Below, one piece after another: positions 47,842-60,333 of a DNA stretch of 64,000 nt (its first letter is position 1; each line of letters begins with the position of its first letter). The notes below the pieces were generated by a model that ran no database searches, was not told the origin of the DNA, and saw nothing but the letters and a program-made list of their open reading frames with translations. The stretch covers positions 14,336,001 to 14,400,000 of the forward strand of contig OY728142.1 of assembly GCA_963277665.1 (NCBI GenBank), written 5' to 3'. Source of the DNA: Viscum album. Lineage: Eukaryota; Streptophyta; Magnoliopsida; Santalales; Viscaceae. The position numbers were made by a program, and so were the translations under genes.

Positions 47842-47985
47842 TGATTCATTTTCTATCATCATAATTCACAGTTGATTATTATGATGGATTTTATATTTAT
47901 ATATGATATTTATGAAATAATTATACTTCTATAATTATAATATCTTATTTACCTTTTTATCTTTCCATCCTTTGAAAATTGATGA

Positions 47986-48030
47986 TGTCGCTCGTGTGTA
48001 CATATGGACAACCACCTCCATAAAGCGATG
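47986..48030 (+). other. 45-nt stem-loop module, copy 2 (5' LTR, element 2)
   Basis: Arms TGTCGCTCGTG and CATAAAGCGATG pair at 10 of 11 positions, counting G-T pairs. The inner stem is ATGG-ACAA-CCAC. Confidence 0.65.
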
Positions 48031-48173
48031 TGATTCATTTTTAATTTGTGCATTAAAAATATGGTAATAAGGATATATTTAATGAATATATATGATATTT
48101 ATGATATAATAATTACTTTTTAGAGGTGAATTATTATTTAATTTTATTTTTTTTCATCCATCGAAAATGGAAA

Positions 48174-48218
48174 CATCACCTGTGTGTACATACAGATTAC
48201 AATCTTCATGAAGTGTTG
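48174..48218 (+). other. 45-nt stem-loop module, copy 3 (5' LTR, element 2)
   Basis: Arms CATCACCTGTG and CATGAAGTGTTG pair at 9 of 11 positions. The loop is the most diverged of the set. Confidence 0.55.
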
Positions 48219-49659
48219 TAATTAATTTGTCATCACCACTTTATATTAAAAGTTATAAAATTATATATAGAGATTAAGTTTTATAATTAATACATGATTA
48301 ATATTTTTTTTGTATTATTAAACCATGACCAAGGTGCAAGTATCGGAACCCTCAAACTGAAACATGCAAGGAAAACAAACCAATTTTCACTCAAATATCC
48401 ATGTTAATGAAGAGTTGTTACAAAAATAATGATTAGAAATTATAAAGGAATGATACATAGTAATTTATATATGAATATTTTTATCTATTTTATGTATAAT
48501 AAATATATATTTATCATATAGGATATTTGAGTGTGTATGAAGAAAAAAAGGACTTGAGGTAAGGGTTTCTTGTCTCACTTTTATCTCTGTGAGACACATG
48601 TCATATTCACCACTTACTTATTTTGTGTGGTTTATATAATACCCATTAATATATTTTATGATTATTATCATTAAAATTAGGGTTATTTAAAAAACTATCT
48701 AATTTACTCACTTTCATGACATTTTTATTCAAAAATTACCAAAGTAGTAATGGATTTATGTTTCAATATCATTTTAATAGTGATTATTTATGATTAAATT
48801 TACATTGAGGTAAATTATATGATACTTATCTAATAATACATATTAATTTTTACTATCATATGTTTATTTATATAATTTTTATTTTTTAGTTCCATTTTAC
48901 TCTCTTTGGTACACCAAATGGTTTATAAAATTTTTTAAGAAAAAATAGCCTTATTTCTCATATTTCGATCAAAAATCCTATTTCCTCCATATCCATGTTT
49001 TATAAAATGTTTTCAAGAATTTTTTTACTATTATTAAATTATCATTTAAATTAATATTTACTTTGTTTAAATTTATAAAAAAATGTTTGAAAAATAATCT
49101 TCTTATTTTCTTTTTGAACATGGTACTTTTTCTCAAAGGTGAGAACAAAATATTTATTTTAATGGTTATTGCAAAAATGTAATTTCCCACCATCATGAAA
49201 AATAAATTATTTTATGATTAATTTTCAAGTTTCCATGGTTCTTTTTAATGAAATTTTTCATTTACTATTTTTGAAATATTTGGATTTTAAATATGTGATT
49301 TAAAGATGAAAAGGGTACTTCCCTCAAGAATTATTATAAGTGATATTTTAAAATCATTTTTCATCTATCATTACATACTTTTATGTTACATATATTTCAC
49401 TAGGGATATGATTTTATGTTACCATTCTTATCCTCTATTGGATAGTTTATGGTTATGATTATGAATTATTGACAAAACCCTTCTTCTTTTAAATGGGTTA
49501 TGCTATGGTGAAATGATAAATATTTTCATGATCTTGTAGTATGAATAGAAATGGATTATTATTATGTGATAGGTGGGTATCTTATAAACCTACAATTAAT
49601 TGGGTAAAGATGGATAAATCATGAGATAATTATGTCATGTGGATCCTGATTTCATATTC

Positions 49660-49860
49660 AAAACAAGATAGGAGGACCTGGTTTCATGCACATAAGTTTA
49701 TGTGTGGGTCTGGTTTCATGTCCATAAGTTTATGTGTGGACCAAGTTCCAGGTCTATAAGTTTATGTGTGTACCTGGTTTCATGTTCAAAAGTTTATGTG
49801 TAGACATGGTTTTATGTCCATAAGTTTATGTGGGGACATGATTCCATTTCCTCAACTTAA
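49660..49860 (+). repeat. 32-bp minisatellite inside LTR of element 2, ~6 units
   Basis: AAGTTTATG cores at 49,694, 49,726, 49,758, 49,790 and 49,822, unit GTTTCATGTCCATAAGTTTATGTGTGGACCTG. It is also present in the 3' LTR at 56,690-56,895 and absent from element 1 at the equivalent place. Confidence 0.9.
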
Positions 49861-50402
49861 TTAGTGAACCTGTTTCTATTTATACATGTTCACAGTGTTA
49901 TAATATTATGATTTTTCTACATTACTATGTTTATGATATTCTATCATGTCTCATGATTGGTTTCTTATATTTTTTTCACTCTTATGAATTGTGAATTTTG
50001 TTTCAAAACCGTTATTCAATGACTCATGATTAAATATATTTAATTGATTTGGGTATATCTTCCTTATGTTATGATTTCAATCTCTTACCCGTATGCTCAA
50101 TATGATAATTTATTTATATCTCCTATGTTTACCCTTAATGAGAAACTAAGCTCGCCATTTCTTATGTTTTACTTCCCCAGTTTTTGATGAAATGTTATAA
50201 GTATGATATGTTTATAAGGTTAATAATATGACAAACATTGTGGGAGATGTTGAATATCCTTTATGAAATAATATATTTTTTTATCCAATATCCAAAGACA
50301 CTAAACCTTTACGGTTTTGGGGCATTTATAGTTGTTTTATGTATTGAATATTCATTTAAAATGGTGTAATGTCGATGTATGAAATGCTTGGGTTATTATA
50401 GT

Positions 50403-50414
50403 TGATATCAAAGA
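50403..50414 (+). promoter_or_regulatory. decayed primer binding site of element 2
   Basis: TGATATCAAAGA, two nt after the LTR end, aligns with TGGTATCAGAGG of element 1. The changes are G-to-A. Confidence 0.7.
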
Positions 50415-50906
50415 AGGTTTTAGTTAATATTTATATATTAAGATTATTTAACTTTGTTGAAGACCCTGGGGATAAGTCTAAGTATAGGATAACATCCTAA
50501 AGATTTGGAAAATTAGATATTGTGTGATTTTCCTAGAAAATACATCCATGTCTAGATACTAGAAATTGGATATGAAAGTTTCACAGATGAACTTAGGGGT
50601 AACAACCCCAAAAGGGGAAGAATGGGTATTAACTTGATCATCATTGATACATGATGAGCTTACCAAATACTACACACCTGGATAGATAATCTTAGGGGAT
50701 ATTCTTGGGTTAATTTTCATTTTCTTTATAAACCCTTACAAAGGATTTGAAGTGATGATGACCATGTATAGACAAGGATAAGCGTATGTTTTATATATTT
50801 AAAATAAGGTTTCATAATTTATACATCACATGAATGAGTTTTCATGATTATATGATTTATCACTATTAATATTATTTCTCACACTGTGATTTTTTGGTTT
50901 TAGTTA

Positions 50907-51385
50907 ATGGATGGAACTATGAGTATTCATTTTAACACTAAATGTGATAGACAATGGAATGATTTTCCTCATGAGAAACCAAATTAAACAGGATCTGGAA
51001 TATAACCCTTGGTGATTATGAATGATTATCTATCTCATTGTATGATTAAAAACCTCAACTTGGGTGAGGTTACTATCACACATAATAAGAAAAAATGGAG
51101 TTTCATGGAAGTCCGGTTGATGAAGGCCATGGGTGGAAGATGGTTCAGCTTTCTACATGTCAATTATGTGGGAAGAAGCACCAAGGGAAATGTATCAAAG
51201 GAACCAAAATATGATTTATTTATGTAAAATAAGGTCATATAGAAAGTAATTTCCATGAAAAATGAATATTTTGATGGAATAAAATGAGGTTCATCCTATG
51301 ATACCATTTATAGTCAATTTTCTTATGTGTGTGAAACATGAGAATTATCCAATTAAATGCCCTAATCTAAGAACTAACTCCTAAA
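50907..51385 (+). pseudogene. gag: decayed Gag-like frame of element 2
   Basis: The ATG at 50,907 lies three nt after a TTTTAG acceptor, as in element 1, and the opening codons align (MDGT against MEGT). A knuckle-like CQLCGKKHQGKC is at 51,158-51,193, and the end of the last knuckle survives as YPIKCPNL (~51,338-51,361) opposite YPTQCPDL of element 1. Frameshifts and stops separate these parts. The open frame 51,009-51,227 is in a different frame from the knuckle. Confidence 0.5.
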
Positions 51386-52712
51386 CCATGAAATTTTCTA
51401 TGTTATGACAATAAATAAAGTGGAATGATTTAAGTGATTATGTATTGGGATTAAATCATTATGTTGTAGAAGTGTTTTATCAGTGATATTTTGTTTATAA
51501 AAATCTTGAAACATCTAAGGATTATTTCATGGTAATTTTTCATTAAGTATTATCAATAATATGTTTAATATTATCGATAACCTAGAAAAGTGATTTATTC
51601 GTAAAGTGATATTTTATGAAAAATGCATTATTAAGGGATAGATAACCCTTAATATGTTCCTAATGTTGAAATAATAATGATTAGTTGGTATAAATAGATG
51701 ATTTATTTTGATAAAGTAAATTATATGGTATTGATGAACTTAGAATTGATTAGTGATTTGATGAAAAAGTGTATTATCTCTTATTAATTTTACTGCATTT
51801 TTTAATTTATGGAATATATTCAATGGTCTGTGGTTTTATTCAATAAATAAGGATCGAGTTAAATTTTAGAATCATTTATGTTTTCATTGAGGTTTTATGG
51901 TGATTCACATGTTTTAAAAGAATATATGGTCATGGTATTAAAGTGTTTGGTGTGTTACATTATATGATACTTCATGTCATTAAGGGATTAAATTTTAGTT
52001 GAATTTTTAAAATTTTGTGACCTTTTTTATAATTTTTTAGGTTTTGAATTTGGTCGGTAATATTCTAGAGAATTTTTAAGTTTAACTATTTATAAAATTG
52101 TTCATATTAAACTTTTGGTGTTATTATTGTGGTTTTATAAATTAATGTATTATTTAATAAAATGAATATTTATCTATATTAGATAACATATTCTACCATT
52201 TTGGTTTTTGTAAATATCCAAATATATAAGGAATGATTTTTAATTATTTTATGGGTCTTATGATCCATTAAAAGTTAAATTTACTGCTTTAGGCATGAAA
52301 AATCCTTCTCGAATATTCATTTATTAGAGTAAGAGATGAAGTAGAAATTGATCGAAGAATAACCAGATATGTAATTATTCTTATGTTATAGAAATAAATC
52401 AAGTAAGTATGTTATCTCATATTCTCCACCTTGATGGTAAATTATTTCCTCAATTAAAGTAAGAGGAAGATAAATTTATTGTGTCTTATGTAGAAAGTAT
52501 TGCTCAACTATCAAATTATTTTTCTAGAAACTTGTGATTCTTATAACGATATATACTGGGTTTTAGTAATAATTAATTAGTAAATACTATGTTTCTAAGT
52601 AGTGATATAGAAATTAGTTATCATGATAGAATCCACATCATATTTTATTATTATATTAGGATACAGTAATTCTAGTAAGTGATAATTAAAATTAAAATGG
52701 TGTAATTTGTTT
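51386..52712 (+). other. non-coding internal spacer of element 2
   Basis: Parallels 31,388-32,796 of element 1 without the SINE-like block. I see no pol motif. A short shared stretch encodes RDEVEI near 52,330. Confidence 0.5.
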
Positions 52713-52724
52713 AATGGGGTGTAA
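52713..52724 (+). promoter_or_regulatory. polypurine tract of element 2
   Basis: AATGGGGTGTAAG just before the LTR start, aligned with AAGGGGGGTAGAA at 32,797. Degenerate. Confidence 0.6.
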
Positions 52725-54499
52725 GGTAACACACATATATTTTATAATACATTCATTTTAAATAAATTTAAATTATTCAATAACTTTCTTTATGTACAAC
52801 ATCAATCATTAACAAACCATGATATACTATAATATATTATTATTTGAATATAACTGTTATAACCTATTCATTGTATTGGTGGGTATGAATTGTGGTAATC
52901 ACATTATGAAATATATGTATAATTTATTTCTAAAATAAAATTTTATTAATTTATTCCTAGGAAAAAGGCACCCAATTTTTAGAAAATTCATTTTATGCTT
53001 TAAAAATGAATTTTCTTCAAAAATGCTTTTTATTGCGTTTTGTGTGTGGCAATTATAAATAATTTATAAAAAATTTATATATTGTATTTTATAAAATTAA
53101 TAGAATTTTTTAAATTATAATATCAAAATTAATTTAGGTTGAAATTTTGGTATTTTTCTAAAATGATTGATTTTTCATTTAATAGTGAAAAATACTAGTT
53201 TTTTAAATACTTTAATTTATTTTCATTAAATCAGTAATTCGAAAGCATAATTTTATTTTTATTTTAGTATTAAATTTAAATATTATCCAAATAATTTATA
53301 ATAATATAATTAATTCCATTTTAATTATTAATATTGATTATTTTGATATCAGTTATTTTTTAGGCTTAAAAGGCATTTTTTAAATTATATTTTGTTGCAT
53401 TTTATAAATTTATATTAAATTATTATCTGAAAATTTATATATTAAATCATAAAAAATTGATTCTGTATTATGAATTATGAGATTAAATTTTTTTAAATGG
53501 TTACCTTTTATTTTTTTCCATTATTAATAGTAACTTTGGTAAAATTGTTGTCACTACGGTAAGGGTAAAATGAGTAAAATCAGTTTAAAACTATGGGATA
53601 AGGCTTTAAAGTAACTATAAAACTTGAATTTAATATATTTTATGAGTTGGTATCAACCATCCTCATCCATGATTTTATTTTTGTTCCATTTTTCTTTGAT
53701 AATGACTTATATATTATTTTAAGTAAAGAAAAATAAAAAAGGTCACTCTATTTTATTTTGAAAACACTAATATATTTTCAAGGGGATAAAAATAGATTAT
53801 GATCAGTTATAAATTTTTGTTTTGAATATTAATAAATTATTTTTATGATACTAATTTTTTTTAATTTTTATTAATGTTATAGTTACCTTTAATTATTACG
53901 CAACGCTGACATAATGCTTGTGCGAGTGGTAGAAAATTTTACCAAAAAAATTTAAAAACATTAAAATTAATATTTTTTGGATAAATTGTGGTGTGACCTG
54001 AATTTTATGGATAAATATAATTTATAATATATGGTTAAAGGTTCTATATTATAAATAAATTTATATATTCATAACTTTAATTTCAAATTAATTTTATAGT
54101 ACAAAAATGTCATTAATAATATTTTATATTATATAATATTTTATTAAATGATTTAAAAAATAAAAAAATTTAAATTAAAAAAATGGAATGATAAATGGTC
54201 TAAAATTTCATCAATGTTCCATTTATGAATCAATTTTTACCTTAGAAGTAAATTAATAAACTTAATTATTGAAAATGTGTTACCGCGAATAAGGATAAAA
54301 AGTGTTAATGGGGGGGATAAACTAAGTATATATGGGTTTAAATGACCTAAATACTTGTATAAAACCTATTTTATGAGTTTATTTAAACCCTATATCATAT
54401 TAAAATTTAAATTAAGCAAGTTTGGAACAACTTTTCATTGAATGTGACTTTATAATATTTTAATGTTTTGAAAAATTACAAGAGTTCCCCTCCCCTCAC

Positions 54500-54508
54500 T
54501 TATAAAAG
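54500..54508 (+). promoter_or_regulatory. TATA box in 3' LTR of element 2
   Basis: TTATAAAAG preceded by CCCCTCCCCTCAC, the same C-rich setting as in element 1. Confidence 0.7.
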
Positions 54509-54673
54509 GGAATCTCCTCTTATCTATTAATCACACAAAATGAGCCTTATAGATCATAACATATTTACCCTAATACCTTTATTACATTAATAAAAAAATC
54601 ATATAGCTTGTTTTTTTATCATAATACTATCCTTTCATGGATTAAGGTGTAAGCCAAAGGAGGTTTCTCAATG

Positions 54674-54684
54674 AAGAGGTATAA
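54674..54684 (+). other. candidate splice donor in 3' LTR of element 2
   Basis: AAGAG|GTATAA, exon end at 54,678, about 170 bp after the TATA box as in element 1. Confidence 0.5.
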
Positions 54685-54845
54685 CTCTTAACCTAGTACT
54701 TTCAATTTTATTTATTATTATACCTCATATAAATATATGGTATACATTCTAAGATAATTAATTGAATTTTTTAAATATGATTAATTTTTATTATGATGAT
54801 GTATAAACCATTTTCCACCTCCTTTTATCAAATGGGAAATGAAAG

Positions 54846-54890
54846 TATCGCTCATGTGTACGTGTGGACCACCGCCTCCATGCAGTGATA
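54846..54890 (+). other. 45-nt stem-loop module, copy 1 (3' LTR, element 2)
   Basis: Arms TATCGCTCATG and CATGCAGTGATA pair along all 11 positions with one G-T pair and one bulge. The inner stem is GTGG-ACCA-CCGC. Confidence 0.8.
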
Positions 54891-55034
54891 TTATTCATTT
54901 TACATCCGCATAATTCATGGTTTTATATTATGATGTATTTAATATTTATATATAATATTTATTACATAATTATTCCTCTTTAATTATAGTATCTTATCTA
55001 TGATCTTATATTTCCATCCTTTGGGAAATGAGAA

Positions 55035-55079
55035 CGCCGCTCATGTGTACGTGTGGATTACCACCTCCACAAAATGATG
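55035..55079 (+). other. 45-nt stem-loop module, copy 2 (3' LTR, element 2)
   Basis: The outer arms are decayed (7 of 11 pairs), but the inner stem GTGG-ATTA-CCAC is perfect and differs from ACGG...CCGT of element 1 at two pairs. Confidence 0.6.
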
Positions 55080-55221
55080 TGATTATTTTTTCATTTTAAC
55101 TTTAAATGGATGGTAATAAAGAATATTTAATGAATATATATTATATTTATGATAAAATCATGTTTATTTAAAGGTTAATTTTTATTTACCTTTCTTTTAT
55201 TCCATCCATTAAAATTATAAA

Positions 55222-55266
55222 CATCACTCGTGTGTACGAACGGATTACCATCTCCATGGAGTGATG
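55222..55266 (+). other. 45-nt stem-loop module, copy 3 (3' LTR, element 2)
   Basis: Arms CATCACTCGTG and CATGGAGTGATG pair along all 11 positions with one G-T pair and the same bulge. The loop holds ACGGATTACCAT. Confidence 0.8.
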
Positions 55267-56689
55267 TAACTCATTTTTCATCACCAATTTATATGAATAG
55301 TTATAAAATTTTATATAATGATTAAATATTTTAATTATTACATGATTAATATTTTTATATTATGAAACCATGACCAAGTTGCAAGTATCAGAACCATCAA
55401 ACTGAAACATGCATAGAAAATGGACCAGTTTTCACCAAAATATCCATTTTAAGGAAAATTTGTTTATAAAAGGATAATTAGAAATAATAAAGGAATTATA
55501 CATAGTAATTTTTTATTAATATGGTTCTATATTTTATATATAATAACTCTAAATTTATTATATATGATATTTTAACATGTACGAAACAAGATGATACTTT
55601 AGGTAAGGGTTTCTCATCTCAAATTTATTTCTATGAGACACATGCCATATTCACTACTTGTGTCTTTTGTGTGGTATATATAAATACCATGAATGTTCAT
55701 TATGATTACTATAATGAAAATTATGGGGATTAAAAAACCATCTAATTTTCTCTATTTTAGGAGGTTTTTATTTGAAAATTACTAAAGTAGTAAGGTATTT
55801 ATGTTTCAATTTCATTTTAATAGATATTGTTTATAATTGAATTTCGATTGTGTGAAATTATATTATCCTTATCTAATAATACCCATTAATGTTTTTTATC
55901 ATCTACTTATTTATTTAATTTTTAAGTTTTAGTACCATTTTACTCTCTTTGGTACTCAAAATAGTTCAAAAATGTTTATTAAGAAAACTTAGCATTATTT
56001 CTCCTCTTTTGGTCAAAAAACATTTTTATTATATATCCATGTTTTCAAAAATGTTTTAAATAATTTTTTTTAATATTATTCAATTATTTTTTAAATTAAT
56101 ATTAACCATGTTTAACTTTTTTTAAAAATGTTTTAAAAATAATCTTATTTTTATTTTCTAAGAAACATACTTTTTACTAAAGGTGGGAACAAATTCATTA
56201 TTTTAATGATTACAGTGTGAACAAAATTCCCCATCATCATAGCCACTCAATGCTTTGAATATTTCATTAAAAGTTTCCATATTTATTTTCAAATAAAATT
56301 TTTATTTAATATTGTTTGGAAATATTTGTATTTAAAATATGTGATTTCAAAATGAAAATGGTATTTTCCTCAAAAATTGTTCCATGTGATATTTTAAAAT
56401 AATTTTTCATCTATGATAACATAATTTGATGTTACTTATATTTCAATAGAGATATGATTTTATGATACCATTCTTATCCTTTCTCTATATGTTTTATAGT
56501 TATTATGATGAAATATTAATGAAACTTGTCAACTTTTTCATAGGTTATGTTATGGTGAAATGTTAAATGTGTTCATGATCATGTGATACAAATATGAATG
56601 GATTGTAATTATATTATAGTTGGGTATGTTATATCCCTCTAATTAATTGGGTAAATATGGATAACTCTTGAGATAATTATGTTATATGT

Positions 56690-56895
56690 GAACTTGATTT
56701 CATGTTAACAAAAATATGAGTATACCTGGTTTCATATCCATAAGTTTATGTATGGACCTAGATTCATTCCCTTAGGTTTATTTATGGACATAATTTCATG
56801 TCCATAAGTTTATGTGTATACCTAGTTTCATATCCTAATGTTTATGTGTGGACCCAGTTTCATGTCCATAAGTTGATGATAGGTCCTTATTTCTT
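56690..56895 (+). repeat. 32-bp minisatellite inside 3' LTR of element 2
   Basis: Same unit as 49,660-49,860 (TTTCATATCCATAAGTTTATG), about six decayed copies. Confidence 0.85.
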
Positions 56896-57446
56896 GTCTT
56901 TAACTTAATTAGTGGACCTTTTTCAATTTATAAATGTTTACAATGTTCTAAGATTATAATTTTAAAACATTTATATGTTTATGATATGCTCTTATAGATC
57001 ATGATTGATTATTGATGATTTTTCACTCTTTTTAATTGTGCATTTTATTATAAAAATCATTATTCTATAACTAATGATTAAAGATATTTTATTTATTTAT
57101 GTATATATTCATTATTTTATGATTATTTTCTCATGCCCTTATACTCATATATGATCATTGATTGACATATCCTATATTTAACCTTACTGATCATCTAAGA
57201 TCACCCTTTATTATATTTTCCTTCCCAAGGTTTTTGTAGAAATTTCTAAGTATTATATATATAAGGGTAATAATATGATGAAAATTATGGCAGATATTGA
57301 AGATCCTTTATGAAATAAGACGTTTTGTGTCTATTATCCTAAGACACTAAACCTTTATTGTTTTAGGGAACATATAGTTGTGTTATGTATTGAACATTCC
57401 ACTAAAATGATGTAATAACTATATATAAAATGTTTCGGTCACTATA

Positions 57447-60333
57447 AAGCTATAAAAAAATGAATCCATCCAAGATAGATATATCATGATTAGTTTTTTT
57501 GTTTTTCTCCTAATGATCAGTATGAGAAGCTTCCCGAGAAGATTAAGTTAAATGTTATTAAAGAGGTGCGTGGAAGGTTAAACATGGTATTCCATGAATC
57601 CAACAAATTCAGGACATAGATCTATACTAAAAACAAGCTAAATGTCACAGAGGAAAAGAACTAGTGGTTTATGTTTCTAAATTAGATTCAATAAAGAAGA
57701 GTTTCATACCTAAAAAGAGGAATGAGTAAGTAAAAAAAGAATTTTTGGTTGTGTGGTCATACCATCTAAAAGAGTACAAGATATTAGAGTAATCTAAAAA
57801 AATTATAATCTCTCAAGTTAATAAATAAAATAATCACATTACATCTATAAAATAAGTAAATAAAACCATGTTTTCCAAAAATGTTCACATTTGTAAAGTT
57901 AAAAGGAAAGTAATAAGGAATAAGTGTTTAAATTTTAGATCTTTGAACCATAGTACCAATGGGTTGAGGAAGAATTCATAGTCCCAATACTATAAATGAA
58001 GATTATTGTAATATGCACCCTTTACATTATTATTCTAATTATGATTAAGTGATGGGAATTGATGGTGATTAATTATAGAGATCACACCTTGAGGGGGATA
58101 TTTCAAAAGAGATGATGATTCCAAAGAATCGTCACTTTTTTAGTATTTTGGAAATTTGGGTAGCCTCAATAAAAGCTGAGAATGAGGTATAATTTTTACT
58201 CTTGTATTTATTATTTAATGTTTAATTATTCTATCTAATAAGGGGGAGTTATTTCCTAAAATAAAGAAGGGAGGAAAAATTAATTTCACTTGAAAAATTT
58301 TGATGCGTTCTTTGAAGTTGAGTTTAGGTCTATACATCTCTTGAAAAAATATATTTTGTACAACCACTATGTGAAGAAGATATAATTTAGTTCCACATTG
58401 ATTAATGTTAATGGGAATATTTTTTCCTTTGGTAAACTTACTCTTGTTTTCTACACTAAGATAGGCCAAGTAAACTTAAGGATGTCTTAATTAGGGATCA
58501 TTGTTGAGAAATTGGTGGTGCCTTTTTTCTCTAAAGGAAATGAAACATCAATGGGGAGAATATGGTTATTTAGAACATATAAGTAATGGGGAGAATGATT
58601 TAACTTTAATAAACTTCCCACGTATAGAGTGTATGGTCAAAGGGGAGAGATAAATTTTAACGCCTTTGTATTTATTATCATTAAGGTGGAGAATAAAATT
58701 GAACTTATATGGACTATTGACATGCATATAATGTGTATTTATATGTTTAGAGTATCGATAAAAAAATCCAAATGGGGAGATTGAAGTTACATTTAGATTG
58801 TGTTTATGTTTTTTTTTTCAATGGCTATTTCAATATATATCAAGGAGAAAATGGGCTATAGATTTAGTATCCAATTCTTACCTTGATATTTAAGGTGTTT
58901 CTCTTCTGTTATGGGTTAATTAGATGAGTGAGATTCCTATGTAAATACAAAGGGAATATTATATATTAGTAAAGGAGTTTGGAAAATTTGGATGCCTTGA
59001 AACATCAATCTGGATTAGTTATAAAGGAATCCCCATAACATCAAATGATTTAATGTGTTGATATTTATGAGAAATAATGGAATGTACTAAATGTTAGGTT
59101 CTAGTATTGTCTATAATGGTTTGGAGACAATATAGAATCTATATAATGAGGAGATTAAATATATAAGCATAGTGAAACAAGTTGAGATAGTTGAAGTGAA
59201 GAGGAATTCATCATTGAGTAAACAAGATTGAAGGTTAATGATTATAATGATTTCATATCTCTTATATTATGATTGATGAATGTTGAAGTAGAGTTGAGTA
59301 TGAGTAAGAAAAAGAGTCCATGGAAAAAAATTTACTTGAGTATTTTATATGTTACAGCACCTTAGAAATGTGATTGAAGGATTTTTTAATTATCTTAATA
59401 ATAATAAAAAATATTTGAAGATGTTACATGATGATTTTAAGAGGTTTGAGAAGTCTTGAGACTATTTAAAGTATCTCTGATCTTATCAGAACAAATCTTG
59501 ATTTTTTCGGTTTATGTATAATAATTTGAGTTTGAAAAAATGGTTATGGAATGTATGCCTGTGAATGTAAATTATTTTTTACGGGGAACATATAAGTAAA
59601 TTAAGTTACATGAAGTTTATTTTGGCCAGTGTGTAAGATAATTTAATTGTGTAGACTCATTGATCCCTGCATAAGAAGATTCACCAATGCAAATGAAAAT
59701 TGTAAATGGAAATTGAATTATGTGATTTATACCATGTGATGATTTGTAACCACATTAGTGAAATAATCTTACAGATCCTTTATGAAAGTAAAATAATCTT
59801 ATCAAACTAATTATAAGTAAATTGATATTGTATAATTCTAGAAAAAGATAAGTTTATAAGATAAATGACATAGATAATTTTTGAGAACTTGATAGAATGA
59901 AAAATCAAGATTTCAAGAATTAAAAGATTCAAAATAATGACATAATTGATGATGCTTATATTATGTATTCAAGATTATAAAATCATAAATTTTAGATATT
60001 ATGTGATATAATCATGAGATAAAAATGATAATCTGGGAATTTACCAATGTTTTAAGTACAAGATGATTCACAACATGTACTTCTTGGTAGAGAAAATGAA
60101 TTTTATAAATTTTTAAGAATAATATAGATGATTTTACATTGAAGTTTTATTGTCCATAGAAGAATAAAATAATTTTATGTGATTGTGTTTGAGTGATAAT
60201 GAATAAGGTTTGAGCTACTACTAGTGTTTACATATTCAACTGTAATCTATTCAAGTTTTCATGTGAATTTCTCAATAAAAAATGATTTTCTCCACATGGT
60301 AATATCAATTTTTTGTATATTCCCCATGTAGTT
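57447..60333. other. AT-rich retroelement debris with repeated GGGGAG tracts
   Basis: No domain is recognised. Purine tracts occur at ~58,092 (TTGAGGGGGAT), ~58,241 (AAGGGGGAGTT), 58,559, 58,609, 58,643 and 58,774, resembling the region downstream of pol in the Copia-like element (19.7-20.1 kb). This may be the 3' interior of another Copia-like element. The reverse-strand open frame 58,215-58,469 is not supported. Confidence 0.35.

Larger units (their letters stand above)
47691..50400 (+). repeat. truncated 5' LTR of gag-only element 2
   Basis: Homology to the 3' LTR starts near 47,695 (cf. 54,745), after which the three modules, the 32-bp minisatellite (49,660-49,860) and the end GCTTGGGTTATTATA follow in register. 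The promoter part (TATA, donor), about 2 kb, is missing; Tat spacer abuts the break. The reverse-strand open frame 48,978-49,196 is not supported. Confidence 0.8.
47691..57446 (+). mobile_element. gag-only giant-LTR retrotransposon, member 2 (5'-truncated)
   Basis: It has the same order as member 1: LTR, degenerate primer site, acceptor and gag remnant, spacer, polypurine tract, LTR. The 3' LTR is 4,722 bp. The 5' LTR keeps only its last ~2,710 bp, but from the first stem-loop module to the LTR end both copies measure ~2,600 bp. The internal region is 2,324 bp. The LTRs differ from each other and from member 1 so much that this is a separate, older lineage. Confidence 0.8.
52725..57446 (+). 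repeat. 3' LTR of gag-only element 2 (4,722 bp)
   Basis: It starts GGTAACACACAT (TG decayed to GG) and ends TTTCGGTCACTATA. It contains the TATA box at 54,500, donor at 54,678, modules at 54,846, 55,035 and 55,222, and the minisatellite at 56,690-56,895. The first 1.7 kb are AT-rich without genes. The open frame 55,521-55,733 is not shared with the 5' LTR. Confidence 0.8.
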
